Positions 1 through 9,202 are shown, counted from the first letter of the stretch. The stretch is DNA of 64,000 nt from Chloroflexota bacterium (GCA_013388845.1 JACAEN010000008.1:1-64000); one strand, 5' to 3'. Notes: generated from the letters alone by a model not told the origin. Numbers and translations are program-made.

Positions 1-48
1 ATATTTGATGTTAATATGTAGTATTAGGATTCATTACTAATAAACAAT

Positions 49-429
49 ATGAATAAACATACAAAACAGAGAGAGGCAATCTTAAGGTTTCTGAGAGGAA
101 CCTATTCTCATCCCACCGCTGACCAGATATATGATGAGGTCAGAAAAGAGATTCCCAATATCAGCAAGGGCACAGTTTATCGCAATCTTAAAGTATTACA
201 AGAAATGGGGCTGATTTCAGAGTTGAACCTTAATGGCACTGTTAGCAGATTTGAGGTAAAACAGGAAAGTCACTACCATTTCCGCTGTGAAAAATGTGGC
301 CGGGTATTGGATATTGGTGAGCCGGTGGACAAAGAACTAGACCGGAGGGTCGCTTTGAGAACAGGACTCAAGATTCACCACCACCAGCTCGAGTTTCAGG
401 GTCTGTGCCATGATTGTCAGCATGAATAA
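49..429 (+). CDS. Fur/PerR-family transcriptional regulator
   Basis: N-terminal winged helix (HPTADQIYDEVRKEIPNISKGTVYRNLKVLQEMGLI) and CxxC zinc site (FRCEKCG...LCHDCQ). Confidence 0.92.
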   Translation: MNKHTKQREAILRFLRGTYSHPTADQIYDEVRKEIPNISKGTVYRNLKVLQEMGLISELNLNGTVSRFEVKQESHYHFRCEKCGRVLDIGEPVDKELDRRVALRTGLKIHHHQLEFQGLCHDCQHE

Positions 430-530
430 AGGGATAAAATTGCTTGGAAGGAGGTGGTATGAATAAACCAAAGTTCATTAACCGAGTATTATGAAAATCA
501 AAATGACAATTGAAGGAAAGGAGTGAAAAA

Positions 531-1082
531 ATGGCTAAAGTAGCAATAGAAATGGTGAAAAAAGCTGGAGTCAATGTCAAACAATTGCTGGAACTGCTTG
601 TCAACAATGCCGCCGCCGAACTGACAACCTACTACTATTACACCATACTGAGAGCAAACTTGATTGGACTTGATGGAGAGACTATCAAGGAAATTGCCGA
701 GACGGCTAGGATAGAAGACCGTAACCACTTTGAGGCGCTGGTTCCCAGGATATATGAGCTTGGTGGTAAGCTACCCGAGAGCATGGTAGAGTTCCACAAC
801 TGCTCTGCTTGCCCACCCGCCACTCTGCCCAAGAACGCGAAGGACGTCAAGGCGATACTTACCGTACTGGTGGAAGCAGAAAGATGCGCCGTCAGAGGGT
901 ACACAAACATCTGCAACATCACCGCCGGCAAAGACCATCGCACTTATGACCTGGCCCTATCTATACTCAATGAAGAGATAGAGCATGAGTCTTGGTTTTC
1001 CGAGTTTCTGGGAGAGGGTCCTTCCGGTCACTTCTTGAGGCGTGGCGAGACCTCTCCGTTTGTCTCTAAGTTTCTCAAGTAA
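531..1082 (+). CDS. ferritin-like/Dps-family protein (ORF track starts at 510; ATG at 531 after AGGAG more likely)
   Basis: Ferritin-like pattern AAAELTTYYYYTILRANLIGLDG...EDRNHFEALVPRIYELGG...EEIEHESWFSEFL. Confidence 0.8.
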   Translation: MAKVAIEMVKKAGVNVKQLLELLVNNAAAELTTYYYYTILRANLIGLDGETIKEIAETARIEDRNHFEALVPRIYELGGKLPESMVEFHNCSACPPATLPKNAKDVKAILTVLVEAERCAVRGYTNICNITAGKDHRTYDLALSILNEEIEHESWFSEFLGEGPSGHFLRRGETSPFVSKFLK

Positions 1083-1160
1083 GAGCAAGCAGTGTATGAT
1101 AGGGGAGGTCAAATGAAGATTTGGCCTCCCCGAATAATAGTTCGTAATCAATAACAGGGA

Positions 1161-1973
1161 ATGGCAGGCATCCTACAGGGACTGCATCCGGTTTTACAGG
1201 CGCTTCTGGCAACCTGCTTCACCTGGGCCATGACTGCCGCGGGAGCAGCCGTTGTTTTCACGGCTAAAGACATCAGCCGCAGAGTGCTGGACGCCATGCT
1301 CGGCTTTGCTGCCGGTGTCATGATTGCCGCCAGCTACTGGTCGCTCCTGGCACCAGCAATCGAGATGTCGGAAGGTAAAAGTATCCCTTCTTGGCTACCG
1401 GCTGTGATCGGCTTCCTGGCTGGCGGTTTGTTTCTGCGGGTTATTGATAAAGTGCTGCCTCATCTGCACATTGGTTTTCCAACTGAAGAAGCCGAGGGGG
1501 TGAAAACAGCCTGGCGTCGGAGCACGCTGCTCATACTGGCTATCACACTGCACAACTTTCCTGAAGGGCTGGCCGTCGGGGTAGCTTTCGGTGCTCTAGC
1601 CGCCGGTTTACCGGCTACCACTCTGGGGGCAGCTATAGCTCTAGCCATCGGCATAGGTATCCAGAACTTTCCCGAAGGGCTGGCTGTTTCCCTGCCCCTG
1701 CGACGGGAGGGCTTGTCGCGTCGGAAAAGCTTCTGGTACGGTCAATTATCAGGAGTTGTTGAGCCAGTTGCCGGAGTGGTCGGCGCAGCCACGGTCATAG
1801 TTGCCCAGCCTATTCTCCCATACGCTCTGGCTTTCGCTGCTGGTGCTATGATATTCGTGGTTATTGAGGAACTGGTGCCTGAGGCTCAGCGCGGCGGCAA
1901 CACCGATTTGGCAACAATGGGCGGCATGGTTGGGTTTGCTGTAATGATGCTGCTGGATGTCGCCCTGGGCTGA
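1161..1973 (+). CDS. ZIP family divalent metal transporter
   Basis: Duplicated ZIP signatures [14 protein letters not shown] and [14 protein letters not shown] with hydrophobic TM segments. Confidence 0.93.
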   Translation: MAGILQGLHPVLQALLATCFTWAMTAAGAAVVFTAKDISRRVLDAMLGFAAGVMIAASYWSLLAPAIEMSEGKSIPSWLPAVIGFLAGGLFLRVIDKVLPHLHIGFPTEEAEGVKTAWRRSTLLILAITLHNFPEGLAVGVAFGALAAGLPATTLGAAIALAIGIGIQNFPEGLAVSLPLRREGLSRRKSFWYGQLSGVVEPVAGVVGAATVIVAQPILPYALAFAAGAMIFVVIEELVPEAQRGGNTDLATMGGMVGFAVMMLLDVALG

Positions 1974-1988
1974 CCGGCACGAGATAAG

Positions 1989-2219
1989 ATGAGAACATTC
2001 ACTGAAAAAGAACTCAAGAAATACGATGGCAGAAACGGCATTGCTTACATTGCCTATCGGGGCAAGGTATACGATGTCTCCGCCAGTTATCACTGGAGAA
2101 AAGGTATTCATCAGGCAATGCATCGGGCCGGTTGTGACCTGACCGAGGCTTTGGAGCAGGCACCACACGACCCTGACCTTCTGGAAAAGTTTCCCATTGT
2201 TGGCGAGCTTGTCAATTAG
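1989..2219 (+). CDS. cytochrome b5-like heme/steroid-binding domain protein
   Basis: FTEKELKKYDGRNGIAYIAYRGKVYDVSASYHWRKGIHQAMHRAGCDLTEALEQAPH matches the short prokaryotic cyt-b5 domain. Confidence 0.85.
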   Translation: MRTFTEKELKKYDGRNGIAYIAYRGKVYDVSASYHWRKGIHQAMHRAGCDLTEALEQAPHDPDLLEKFPIVGELVN

Positions 2220-2329
2220 TGTGCAGCACTGGTGGCAGCAGAGTCAGAAGCACTTGTGATTGCTTTGAGTTGTTTGGGGGCTATTAGCCCTATATAATTT
2301 AGAGTAAAAAAAGAAAGGAGAACGTAAAA

Positions 2330-2719
2330 ATGGCAGGATACGTCGGGCCAATTGAAAAACAGACTCTAGACAATGAGTATTTCAGGAAAGTACTATTTAC
2401 TGGTAAGCATGCTCAGCTTGTGGTGATGACCTTAAAACCGGGGGAGGAAATCGGCAATGAGGTGCATAAGAACGTTGACCAGTTCTTTCGCATTGAGCAA
2501 GGCGAGGCGCTATTCGTTTTCGATGGAAAAGAGAAACACCTCGTCAAAGATGGCGATGCCGTCATAGTCCCGGCGGGTACATACCACAACGTGATAAACG
2601 CTTCCAAGACCACTAAGCTGAAGCTATACACGATTTATTCTCCTCCTAACCATCCTGACAAGACCGTACATAAGACAAAGGCTGATGCTGAGAAGGCAGA
2701 AGCAGAAGAGCATCATTAG
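2330..2719 (+). CDS. cupin domain protein
   Basis: Cupin motifs GEEIGNEVHKNVDQFFRIEQGEALFVFDG and GDAVIVPAGTYHNVINAS. Confidence 0.9.
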   Translation: MAGYVGPIEKQTLDNEYFRKVLFTGKHAQLVVMTLKPGEEIGNEVHKNVDQFFRIEQGEALFVFDGKEKHLVKDGDAVIVPAGTYHNVINASKTTKLKLYTIYSPPNHPDKTVHKTKADAEKAEAEEHH

Positions 2720-2811
2720 CCAGAAATAGTTTTAGTGCCTCCTGAATAGCGCCTTGTTCTTCGACCCCAGAAGGAGCCGCTCGGATTTACACTGCGGCCT
2801 TAGTGTTAGTA

Positions 2812-2887
2812 TGGTGGGCGGTAGAGGACTTGAACCTCTGACCTCCTGTGTGTAAGACAGGCGCTCTCACCACTGAGCTAACCGCCC
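2812..2887 (-). tRNA. tRNA-Val(TAC), CCA encoded
   Basis: Minus strand GGGCGGT...CCTGTCTTACACACAGG...GGTTCAAGTCC...ACCGCCCACCA cloverleaf. Confidence 0.93.
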
Positions 2888-2964
2888 TGGCACGCCTGGC
2901 GGGATTTGAACCCGCGACCCCAGCCTCCGCAGGGCTGTGCTCTATCCAGCTGAGCTACAGGCGC
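2888..2964 (-). tRNA. tRNA-Arg(GCG), CCA encoded
   Basis: GCGCCTGTAGCTCAGCTGGATAGAGC; anticodon arm CAGCC-CTGCGGA-GGCTG; T-arm GCGGGTTCAAATCCCGC; 3' CCA. Confidence 0.9.
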
Positions 2965-3039
2965 ATATTAACCCCGAAAAGTCCCTCGCTTCGCTCAGTG
3001 TACTTTTCGGGAACCCCATCTAATCAAAAACCATTCAAA

Positions 3040-3125
3040 TGGTGCCGAAGGAGGGATTTGAACCCTCACGTCCTTAAGGACACTACGCCCTGAACGTAGC
3101 GCGTCTGCCATTCCGCCACTTCGGC
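3040..3125 (-). tRNA. tRNA-Leu(CAG), CCA encoded
   Basis: Class II tRNA with variable arm (TGTCCTTAAGGACG); anticodon arm CTACG-TTCAGGG-CGTAG; GCCGAAG...CTTCGGCACCA. Confidence 0.92.
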
Positions 3126-3126
3126 T

Positions 3127-3519
3127 CTATTTCTCTGCTTCAAATTCCTTCTTTGACAGGGAGACAAAAATAACTGCCAGTATTCCCAAAATGTGTGACG
3201 GGAGCGCACAAACGGCCCCGGCCAGAGACAGGCCAAAACTTTTCCTTCTTAAGGCCGAGACGCCACCTACTATGGCAACTATACCCAAAGCAAGAATGGG
3301 CAATCCTATAATAAGCAACCAAGTCGGCATGAGGGGTATGATATGTTTAAGCCACTCACCCCTGTGAAATGGCAGATTCGCCAGCCTGAACAGTATATTG
3401 CTGCAACTCCCAAAAAGAACCATTACCACTCCAACAATTGCCTCAAGTACACCACCTATTATGCTTAAGACGCCGCCAGCGGTAAGTAACCCGCTCTTAC
3501 TATCGCCATCAGATGCCAT
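3127..3519 (-). CDS. small membrane protein, unknown function
   Basis: Three or more hydrophobic segments (GVLSIIGGVLEAIVGVVMVLFG; TWLLIIGLPILALGIVAIVGG); lies between two tRNA genes on the same strand. Confidence 0.65.
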   Translation of the reverse strand: MASDGDSKSGLLTAGGVLSIIGGVLEAIVGVVMVLFGSCSNILFRLANLPFHRGEWLKHIIPLMPTWLLIIGLPILALGIVAIVGGVSALRRKSFGLSLAGAVCALPSHILGILAVIFVSLSKKEFEAEK

Positions 3520-3539
3520 TTCGTTTTCTCCTTATTTCA

Positions 3540-3615
3540 TGGTGGGCAGTACAGGATTTGAACCTGTGACCTTCGGTATGTGAAACCGACGCTCTAACCA
3601 CTGAGCCAACTGCCC
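3540..3615 (-). tRNA. tRNA-Val(CAC), CCA encoded
   Basis: GGGCAGTTGGCTCAGTGG...TCGGTTTCACATACCGA...AGGTTCAAATCCTGTACTGCCCACCA. Confidence 0.93.
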
Positions 3616-4059
3616 ATGCCTTCACACTTATTTATTAAATATTAACTTTACCATACACACAGGAGACATCGCAATTCTTTGTCTTCTTGCGCTGGCTTGT
3701 CTCAAAGCCACCTGCCACCAGCTTCTCGGTTCGCACCAAAATGCCCTCTAAGGCACTTCAGAGCCCCTACAAGCCTTATCAATCACTCTAAGCGCCCTTT
3801 TTTTTTCCCTTTTCTCCCTCTTGGCCTTTTGGTCCATGCCAAAAACTTGGCTTTTGCATTCATTGGGCTAAATAACCCTGGAGTCCCAGCAATTCCTTAA
3901 CTGCACACAGTAATGGCCAGCATATAACAGCCGGATCTGCATTTTCTTCGCAGGCTTAGGTGTTTTCTTCAGGTTAAGACATAAAACACTAGGCATCGTG
4001 GATTAATATATACACAGACTCAAAGAATCTGGTAACATGAAGTAGCAGGAGGTTGTCAT

Positions 4060-4239
4060 ATGTCTAGAAATGCCAAGATTGCTTACGTCAGCCTAATCAG
4101 TCTGGTGGGGTTAATAGTGCTCTTGGTGGGAATATTCACGCCCTTAGGCTTCGGCATCGGTCTAATCATAGCGATAGCCTGCTGGGTTGGAAGTGGCATA
4201 TTGGCGAGATATTGGGGAGTCAGGAAACGAAAGGATTGA
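4060..4239 (+). CDS. 59-aa two-TM hydrophobic small protein (below ORF-track cutoff)
   Basis: ATG after AGGAGG (4047-4052): MSRNAKIAYVSLISLVGLIVLLVGIFTPLGFGIGLIIAIACWVGSGILARYWGVRKRKD*. Confidence 0.6.
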   Translation: MSRNAKIAYVSLISLVGLIVLLVGIFTPLGFGIGLIIAIACWVGSGILARYWGVRKRKD

Positions 4240-4252
4240 CCCTCTAGGCAAA

Positions 4253-5665
4253 TTAGTAGCGTTTAGTTTGCCGCGTAGGCTTGACATTGCCCCGATAATC
4301 AGGTGCGGTGATGTTGAATACCAGACTTATCCGCGGGTCCACCATTCGTGAACTGATTCGTGTTTCAATCTCGTCTAGAGAGAGGCAGGTGGTGATCACC
4401 ATAGGCAACCGGGCATTATATCTGTAGTTAATCAATTGATATAGTTTCTCCTGAGCCCAAGGCGTGGCTGATTGCTCCCCGAAGTCATCGAGTATCAGCA
4501 ATGGAGTTTCCTTAATCTTCTCAAAAAATTCGTCGTAGGATATTTTGCTATCGGGACTGAACGTAGAACGTAAATGGTCCAGAAGGTCAGGAACAACCAC
4601 AAAGAACACCGGTTGCCCTTGCGCCAGCCGGTAATTGGCAATAGCCGCAGCCAGATGAGTCTTACCGCAGCCATTGACGCCTTGATATATTAGCCAGCCC
4701 TCTGGCGAGCGAGCGAAATCCACTGCTAAGTTGAAAGCCTGACGCAGGTTTTGGCGCTGTTCCGAGGGGAGATCCAGCCTCTTGTGGTCAAAGTTGTCGA
4801 AGGTCATGTTCTTCAATAGCTCTAATTTCAGGCTACTCTGCTGCTCTAATGGCGATTTCCGTTGGATCTCCCAGACGTGGCAGAATTCATTATTAGCCAA
4901 ATGACCACGTAAGCGGTCATCCATTCTTTCCAGTGGTATGTCGCTGGTGATTACCGTGGGCAACGCGGCATTGAAACGATGATGCAGGAGTTGCTCCAGC
5001 TTCTCCTTAGCCCAGGCAGTAGCGCTTCCCAGAGCAAGGTCATCAAGCACCAAGAGAGGCACATTCTTTACTCGCTCAAAAAGTTCGTCATAAGTGGTGT
5101 CACTGGTGGGGCTAAAAGCAGAGCGGAGGTGGTCCAGAAGGTCAGCAGCAGTGATATAAAATACAGGCTCTCCCAAGCTGAGGCGGTGGTTGGCGATAGC
5201 ACAAGCCAGGTGTGTTTTACCAGAGCCGCTAGGACCCAAGAATACCAGCCAGCCTTTGGGATTATCAGCAAAGGCTTTGGCAGCTTGGTAAACCTGAGCA
5301 AAGTGCTCCTGAGATTCTTCGCTTCGCTCAGAATGACGAATGGATTTTTCTTTAGGAGACAAAGTATCAAAGGTAAGCTGCGACAGGGAGCCTAAATTGC
5401 TGTATTTCTGAAGATATTCTGTTTTTTTCTTTCTCAACTCCCCCTTACTGCAGCGGCAGGGTACCACCCGGCTGAAATCAATTTGCCCGGAATCCAGAGC
5501 GGGATGAACAAAGCCCGCCCCTTTGCAAACAGGGCAGATTTCACCCTCACTCAAACCCTCTCCCGTCAAGGGAGAGGTAGAGTTATCTTTTGACGAGGTG
5601 CCCGTATTTGCCTTTGATATATTTGTCTGGGCCACCCTTTTTAACGTGTCTCTTATACTCTCCAC
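4253..5665 (-). CDS. DnaC/IstB-like ATPase with two tandem AAA+ domains and N-terminal zinc-binding region
   Basis: Two Walker A motifs (GPSGSGKTHLACAIAN; GVNGCGKTHLAAAIAN) and two Walker B motifs (PLLVLDDL; PLLILDDF); Cys cluster CPVCKGAGFV...PCRCSKG; upstream of dnaB. Confidence 0.88.
   Translation of the reverse strand: MESIRDTLKRVAQTNISKANTGTSSKDNSTSPLTGEGLSEGEICPVCKGAGFVHPALDSGQIDFSRVVPCRCSKGELRKKKTEYLQKYSNLGSLSQLTFDTLSPKEKSIRHSERSEESQEHFAQVYQAAKAFADNPKGWLVFLGPSGSGKTHLACAIANHRLSLGEPVFYITAADLLDHLRSAFSPTSDTTYDELFERVKNVPLLVLDDLALGSATAWAKEKLEQLLHHRFNAALPTVITSDIPLERMDDRLRGHLANNEFCHVWEIQRKSPLEQQSSLKLELLKNMTFDNFDHKRLDLPSEQRQNLRQAFNLAVDFARSPEGWLIYQGVNGCGKTHLAAAIANYRLAQGQPVFFVVVPDLLDHLRSTFSPDSKISYDEFFEKIKETPLLILDDFGEQSATPWAQEKLYQLINYRYNARLPMVITTCLSLDEIETRISSRMVDPRISLVFNITAPDYRGNVKPTRQTKRY
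5311..5340. repeat. interspersed repeat core gattcttcgcttcgctcagaatgac, in frame inside the DnaC-like CDS
   Basis: Encodes RHSERSEESQ; same sequence at 6080-6107 and related copies elsewhere. Confidence 0.85.
5541..5580. repeat. interspersed repeat (ccctctcccgtcaagggagagg family), in frame inside the DnaC-like CDS
   Basis: Encodes SPLTGEGLSEGE; related copies at 39545, 44051, 46738 and 62129. Confidence 0.82.
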
Positions 5666-6275
5666 TGTCCTTACCTTCGCTAGCCCATCTTTCCAGGATG
5701 CGGGCGATATATTTCCAACTGCGTTTATTCAGCGTCACTGCCTCCTTAAAGGCTTCTTCAATCCACCGGGCTGGGTAAAGCTTCTCGGCTTCTTTAAGTT
5801 CCTCAGCAATCATGGGCGTTATTATGCCGATATTTTGCTCATAGAGAGCGAAGATGTTGACAGACGGCGGCTGACGGCTCCGATACATCGGGATGGTCAG
5901 AGAGTAAACATCTTCGAGCACTCCATTTATCTTCAAGGTGGAATGTGATAGAACACCGTGCCCCACAGCCGAGTTCAAAGCCTGACGCAGTGTCTTCTCA
6001 TCTAACTCGGCCGACAGCCGACTGCTTTCAGCTTTCAATTCCTTGTAAGTTACAAATTGAGGCCTGCCCTGAGCGGCGTGAGATTCTTCGCTTCGCTCAG
6101 AATGACCGAAAGCGAAGGGATGGCCTGGCTTTCGGAGGATGAGGTAAGAGGCGTATAACACTATCTTAAGTTCAGCCAGGTCTTGAATTTTAGGCAATGC
6201 CTGGGTAAAGAAAGAGTCAGGCAAGGAGATAAAATCTGTCTTCACTGGAGAACTTGATAATTGCCGATTTGGCAT
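5583..6275 (-). CDS. DnaD-like replication/helicase-loading protein (start chosen at MPNRQLSSSPVK, 6275)
   Basis: C-terminal DnaD-like segment ITPMIAEELKEAEKLYPARWIEEAFKEAVTLNKRSWKYIARILERW; adjacent to dnaB and the dnaC-like gene. Confidence 0.82.
   Translation of the reverse strand: MPNRQLSSSPVKTDFISLPDSFFTQALPKIQDLAELKIVLYASYLILRKPGHPFAFGHSERSEESHAAQGRPQFVTYKELKAESSRLSAELDEKTLRQALNSAVGHGVLSHSTLKINGVLEDVYSLTIPMYRSRQPPSVNIFALYEQNIGIITPMIAEELKEAEKLYPARWIEEAFKEAVTLNKRSWKYIARILERWASEGKDSGEYKRHVKKGGPDKYIKGKYGHLVKR
6080..6107. repeat. interspersed repeat core agattcttcgcttcgctcagaatgacc, in frame inside the DnaD-like CDS
   Basis: Encodes GHSERSEESH; near-identical to 5311-5340. Confidence 0.85.
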
Positions 6276-6279
6276 CTTT

Positions 6280-7662
6280 TCACCCCTGAGAGGCGGAAAT
6301 CGTCTCAGCCTCCAAATTGTCAAATTTGGCAATCCTGCTCAGGAAGCGCAGCTTGATTTGTCCCAAAGGACCATTGCGGTGTTTGGCTATGATAATATCG
6401 GCGATGCCCCGAGGATAAGGTTCCTTTTCAATATCGTGCAGCTTACCCCACTCCTCGGGAGAAAAATACATGTCGTCTCGATAGATGAAAAGAACAACGT
6501 CAGCATCTTGCTCGATACTGCCACTTTCCCGCAAGTCCGCAAGTTGAGGGACATGGGAGGCTCGCCATTCCACAGCTCGACTGAGCTGGGACACCGCCAG
6601 TATGGGTACATTTAGCTCCCTGGCCAGGGTTTTTAAGGCACGGGTTATCTTGCTAATTTCCTGAACCCGGGTTTCGTTCTTGCCATCGCCTTGTACCAGT
6701 TGCAGATAATCAATGATAATCAAGTCAATTTTGCGTTCGAAGTGAAGGCGCCGTACCTTGCTTCTGATATCCAAAGCGCGAAGTTGAGGCGAATCATCAA
6801 CATAAATCGGCGCCTCAGACAGGATTCCGCTAGCTTCCATAATTTTTACTTCATCCTTCTCACTAAAGCGCCCCATACGAACCTTTTTAGAATCCACTCC
6901 AGCCTCGCTGGCCAGAAGCCTTTGCACCACCGCTTCTCGGGACATCTCTAAGCTGCATAAAGCAACGCAAGCCTTTTGGTTAATAGCAGCGTTTCTGGCG
7001 ATATTCAAGGCCATGCTCGTTTTGCCCAAGCTAGGCCTGGCCGCCACAACGATTAAGTCCGACCTCTGTAATCCTCCTAAAAACTCATCCAAGGCAGTAA
7101 AACCGGTCAGAATGTGAGGTATTTCCCCCTCTCGCGGTGCCGCAGACGGCCCAGCCTCCTCAAAATACTGGCCTAAAGCCTCTCGAATTGGCACGAAATC
7201 CCGGGGTTCTCGCCTCATTCGCACCTGAAACAGGATATCTTCAGCTTTATTGAGGCTAGCCTCAACATCGGGGCTGGCTTCATAGCCCAGGGTTTTGATT
7301 TGCTCAGCGGCGACGATCAGCCGCCGCATTACTGCGGCATTAGAAACTATTTGAGCATAATATTCAACATGTAGGGATGTGGGTACACTGCTTATTAGAT
7401 GGCTTAAGAAGGCAGCACCGCCAATCTGCTCCAGCTTGTCCTGACGCATGAGCTCGTGAGCCACTGTAATCTGGTTTATAACTTCGTTGCGTTGGTAAAG
7501 AGCGAGGCAAGCTTGGTAAATCATCCGATTTATGTCTGAAAAAAAGTCCTCGGGCTTGAGGGAAACGGCAACTTTCACTACGGCTTCAGAGTCAATGAGC
7601 AGAGACCCAAGTACTGCCTCCTCAGCTTCAATATCATGGGGCGGTAATTTTTCCTCAGCCAT
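6280..7662 (-). CDS. dnaB: replicative DNA helicase DnaB
   Basis: PHDIEAEEAVLGSLLID; RPSLGKTSMALNIARN; LIIIDYLQLVQG; LADLRESGSIEQDADVVLFIYRD. Confidence 0.98.
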   Translation of the reverse strand: MAEEKLPPHDIEAEEAVLGSLLIDSEAVVKVAVSLKPEDFFSDINRMIYQACLALYQRNEVINQITVAHELMRQDKLEQIGGAAFLSHLISSVPTSLHVEYYAQIVSNAAVMRRLIVAAEQIKTLGYEASPDVEASLNKAEDILFQVRMRREPRDFVPIREALGQYFEEAGPSAAPREGEIPHILTGFTALDEFLGGLQRSDLIVVAARPSLGKTSMALNIARNAAINQKACVALCSLEMSREAVVQRLLASEAGVDSKKVRMGRFSEKDEVKIMEASGILSEAPIYVDDSPQLRALDIRSKVRRLHFERKIDLIIIDYLQLVQGDGKNETRVQEISKITRALKTLARELNVPILAVSQLSRAVEWRASHVPQLADLRESGSIEQDADVVLFIYRDDMYFSPEEWGKLHDIEKEPYPRGIADIIIAKHRNGPLGQIKLRFLSRIAKFDNLEAETISASQG

Positions 7663-7664
7663 GC

Positions 7665-8246
7665 CTAACCTTTCTCCTCCTTCTCACTTTTCCCCCCTTC
7701 TGCCTCCTTTTTCTCTCCTTTTTTCTTCCTCGGTACCTTTTTCTCTGCTTTTTTCTCCACCTTTTTCTCTGTTTCCTCCTCTTCTTCCTTCTCCTTTTTT
7801 TCTTCCTCTTCGATAACCACCATAATTTGCGGCTTAATGTCGCTGGCTAACTTAACGGCTACCGTATAGCTGCCTGTTTGGTGCAAGGGTTCCTCAATGT
7901 CTATCTTCTTTTTATCAATAACAGAACCTATGGCTCGACTTAATTCTTCAGCTATGTCGGCAGCAGTAATAGAGCCAAACAAGCGCTCTCCAGCACCACG
8001 ACGAGCTGTGATACGAATTTCCTTTCCCTCAATCTGCTGGGCCAGTTCAAGTAGTTTATCGCGGTCAATACTTTCCTCAAGCTTCTCCCGCTCTAGTCTG
8101 GACTGTGCTTCCTTGACGACTGCGGGGGTGGCTAACAAAGCTAAACCGCGGGGCAAAAGGAAATTCTTGGCATAACCTTTGCTTACCTCTTTTATCTCTC
8201 CAGCCTTTCCCCTTCCAGGGAGGTCTTCTAATAAAACAACTTTCAT
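7665..8246 (-). CDS. rplI: 50S ribosomal protein L9 with long Lys/Glu-rich C-terminal extension
   Basis: [36 protein letters not shown]; low-complexity K/E tail after about residue 147. Confidence 0.96.
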   Translation of the reverse strand: MKVVLLEDLPGRGKAGEIKEVSKGYAKNFLLPRGLALLATPAVVKEAQSRLEREKLEESIDRDKLLELAQQIEGKEIRITARRGAGERLFGSITAADIAEELSRAIGSVIDKKKIDIEEPLHQTGSYTVAVKLASDIKPQIMVVIEEEEKKEKEEEEETEKKVEKKAEKKVPRKKKGEKKEAEGGKSEKEEKG

Positions 8247-8257
8247 AGCCTCCTCGC

Positions 8258-9202
8258 TTAGAGGGATAGAAATCTTTCCGCTGATATGGCAGCAGTAGCG
8301 CCATCTCCGGCGGCAGTTATCGCCTGCCTAGCTGAATTATGGCGGACATCTCCAGCAGCAAATATTCCTGGAATCTTCGTTTCCATGAGTTCATTGGTGA
8401 TTATGTAGCCCCCTTCGTCTAAAGGCAACAACCCCCGCCACTGAGCACTATTAGGTTCCGAACCGATAGCCACAAAAACACCCGCAACCTCTAATGTTGA
8501 CATTTTAGCATTTTTGGTGTTTTTTAGCATGAGTTGCCTAATTACCCCATCACCTTCAATTCCGGTTACCACAGTGTCCCAGATAAACTCTATCTTTCGT
8601 TCGGCCAGAGCTCTTTCCTGAAATATCTTGCTGGCTCGAAGCTGGCTGCGACGGTGAATGACCTTAACCGAGGAGGCAAACTTAGTCAGATAGAGAGCCT
8701 CAGTGATAGCAGAATCGCCGCCACCTATGACAGCCACCGTTTTACCTTTGAATAACGGACCATCACAGGTAGCACAATAGGAAACACCCTTACCCACAAA
8801 TGTATCTTCCCCGGGCACGCCCATTTTGCGAAACTGCGAGCCAGAGGCGATGATTACAGCCTCAGCAACAAAATCGCCTTCACTGGTGCTGACCAGATTA
8901 TGCCTCGGGCTGGGCTCTACTTTAGTAACCTCGGCAAGCAAGGTTTCCAACCCATAGCCAGTGGCTTGCTCGTGGATAAGTCGTCCTAAATCAATACCTG
9001 AGATACCCTGGGGAAAGCCAGGGTAATTCTCCACTCGCTCAGCGTTGGTGATTTGCCCGCCGATTATGCCCTTTTCGATAAGCAAAGTACTAAGCCTGGA
9101 GCGGGCGCAATATAAGCCAGCAGTGAGTCCCGCTGGTCCACCACCAATGATGACTACCTGATAACTCCTGTTGGGATTGCTTCGTTCCATTCGCAACGGC
9201 AT
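8258..9202 (-). CDS. trxB: thioredoxin reductase
   Basis: [21 protein letters not shown] redox motif; [23 protein letters not shown]. Confidence 0.96.
   Translation of the reverse strand: MPLRMERSNPNRSYQVVIIGGGPAGLTAGLYCARSRLSTLLIEKGIIGGQITNAERVENYPGFPQGISGIDLGRLIHEQATGYGLETLLAEVTKVEPSPRHNLVSTSEGDFVAEAVIIASGSQFRKMGVPGEDTFVGKGVSYCATCDGPLFKGKTVAVIGGGDSAITEALYLTKFASSVKVIHRRSQLRASKIFQERALAERKIEFIWDTVVTGIEGDGVIRQLMLKNTKNAKMSTLEVAGVFVAIGSEPNSAQWRGLLPLDEGGYIITNELMETKIPGIFAAGDVRHNSARQAITAAGDGATAAISAERFLSL

Noticed and set aside
2848-3093. 81-aa ORF across the tRNA genes
   Set aside because: Lies antisense to tRNA-Val, tRNA-Arg and tRNA-Leu; not coding.
3679-3900. 73-aa ORF in the 3.6-4.0 kb spacer
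   Set aside because: No ribosome-binding site or recognisable family; Pro/Phe-rich composition typical of random ORF. The spacer itself remains unexplained.
7532-7816. 94-aa Ser/Pro/Phe-rich ORF
   Set aside because: Antisense to the dnaB start and the K/E-rich tail of rplI.
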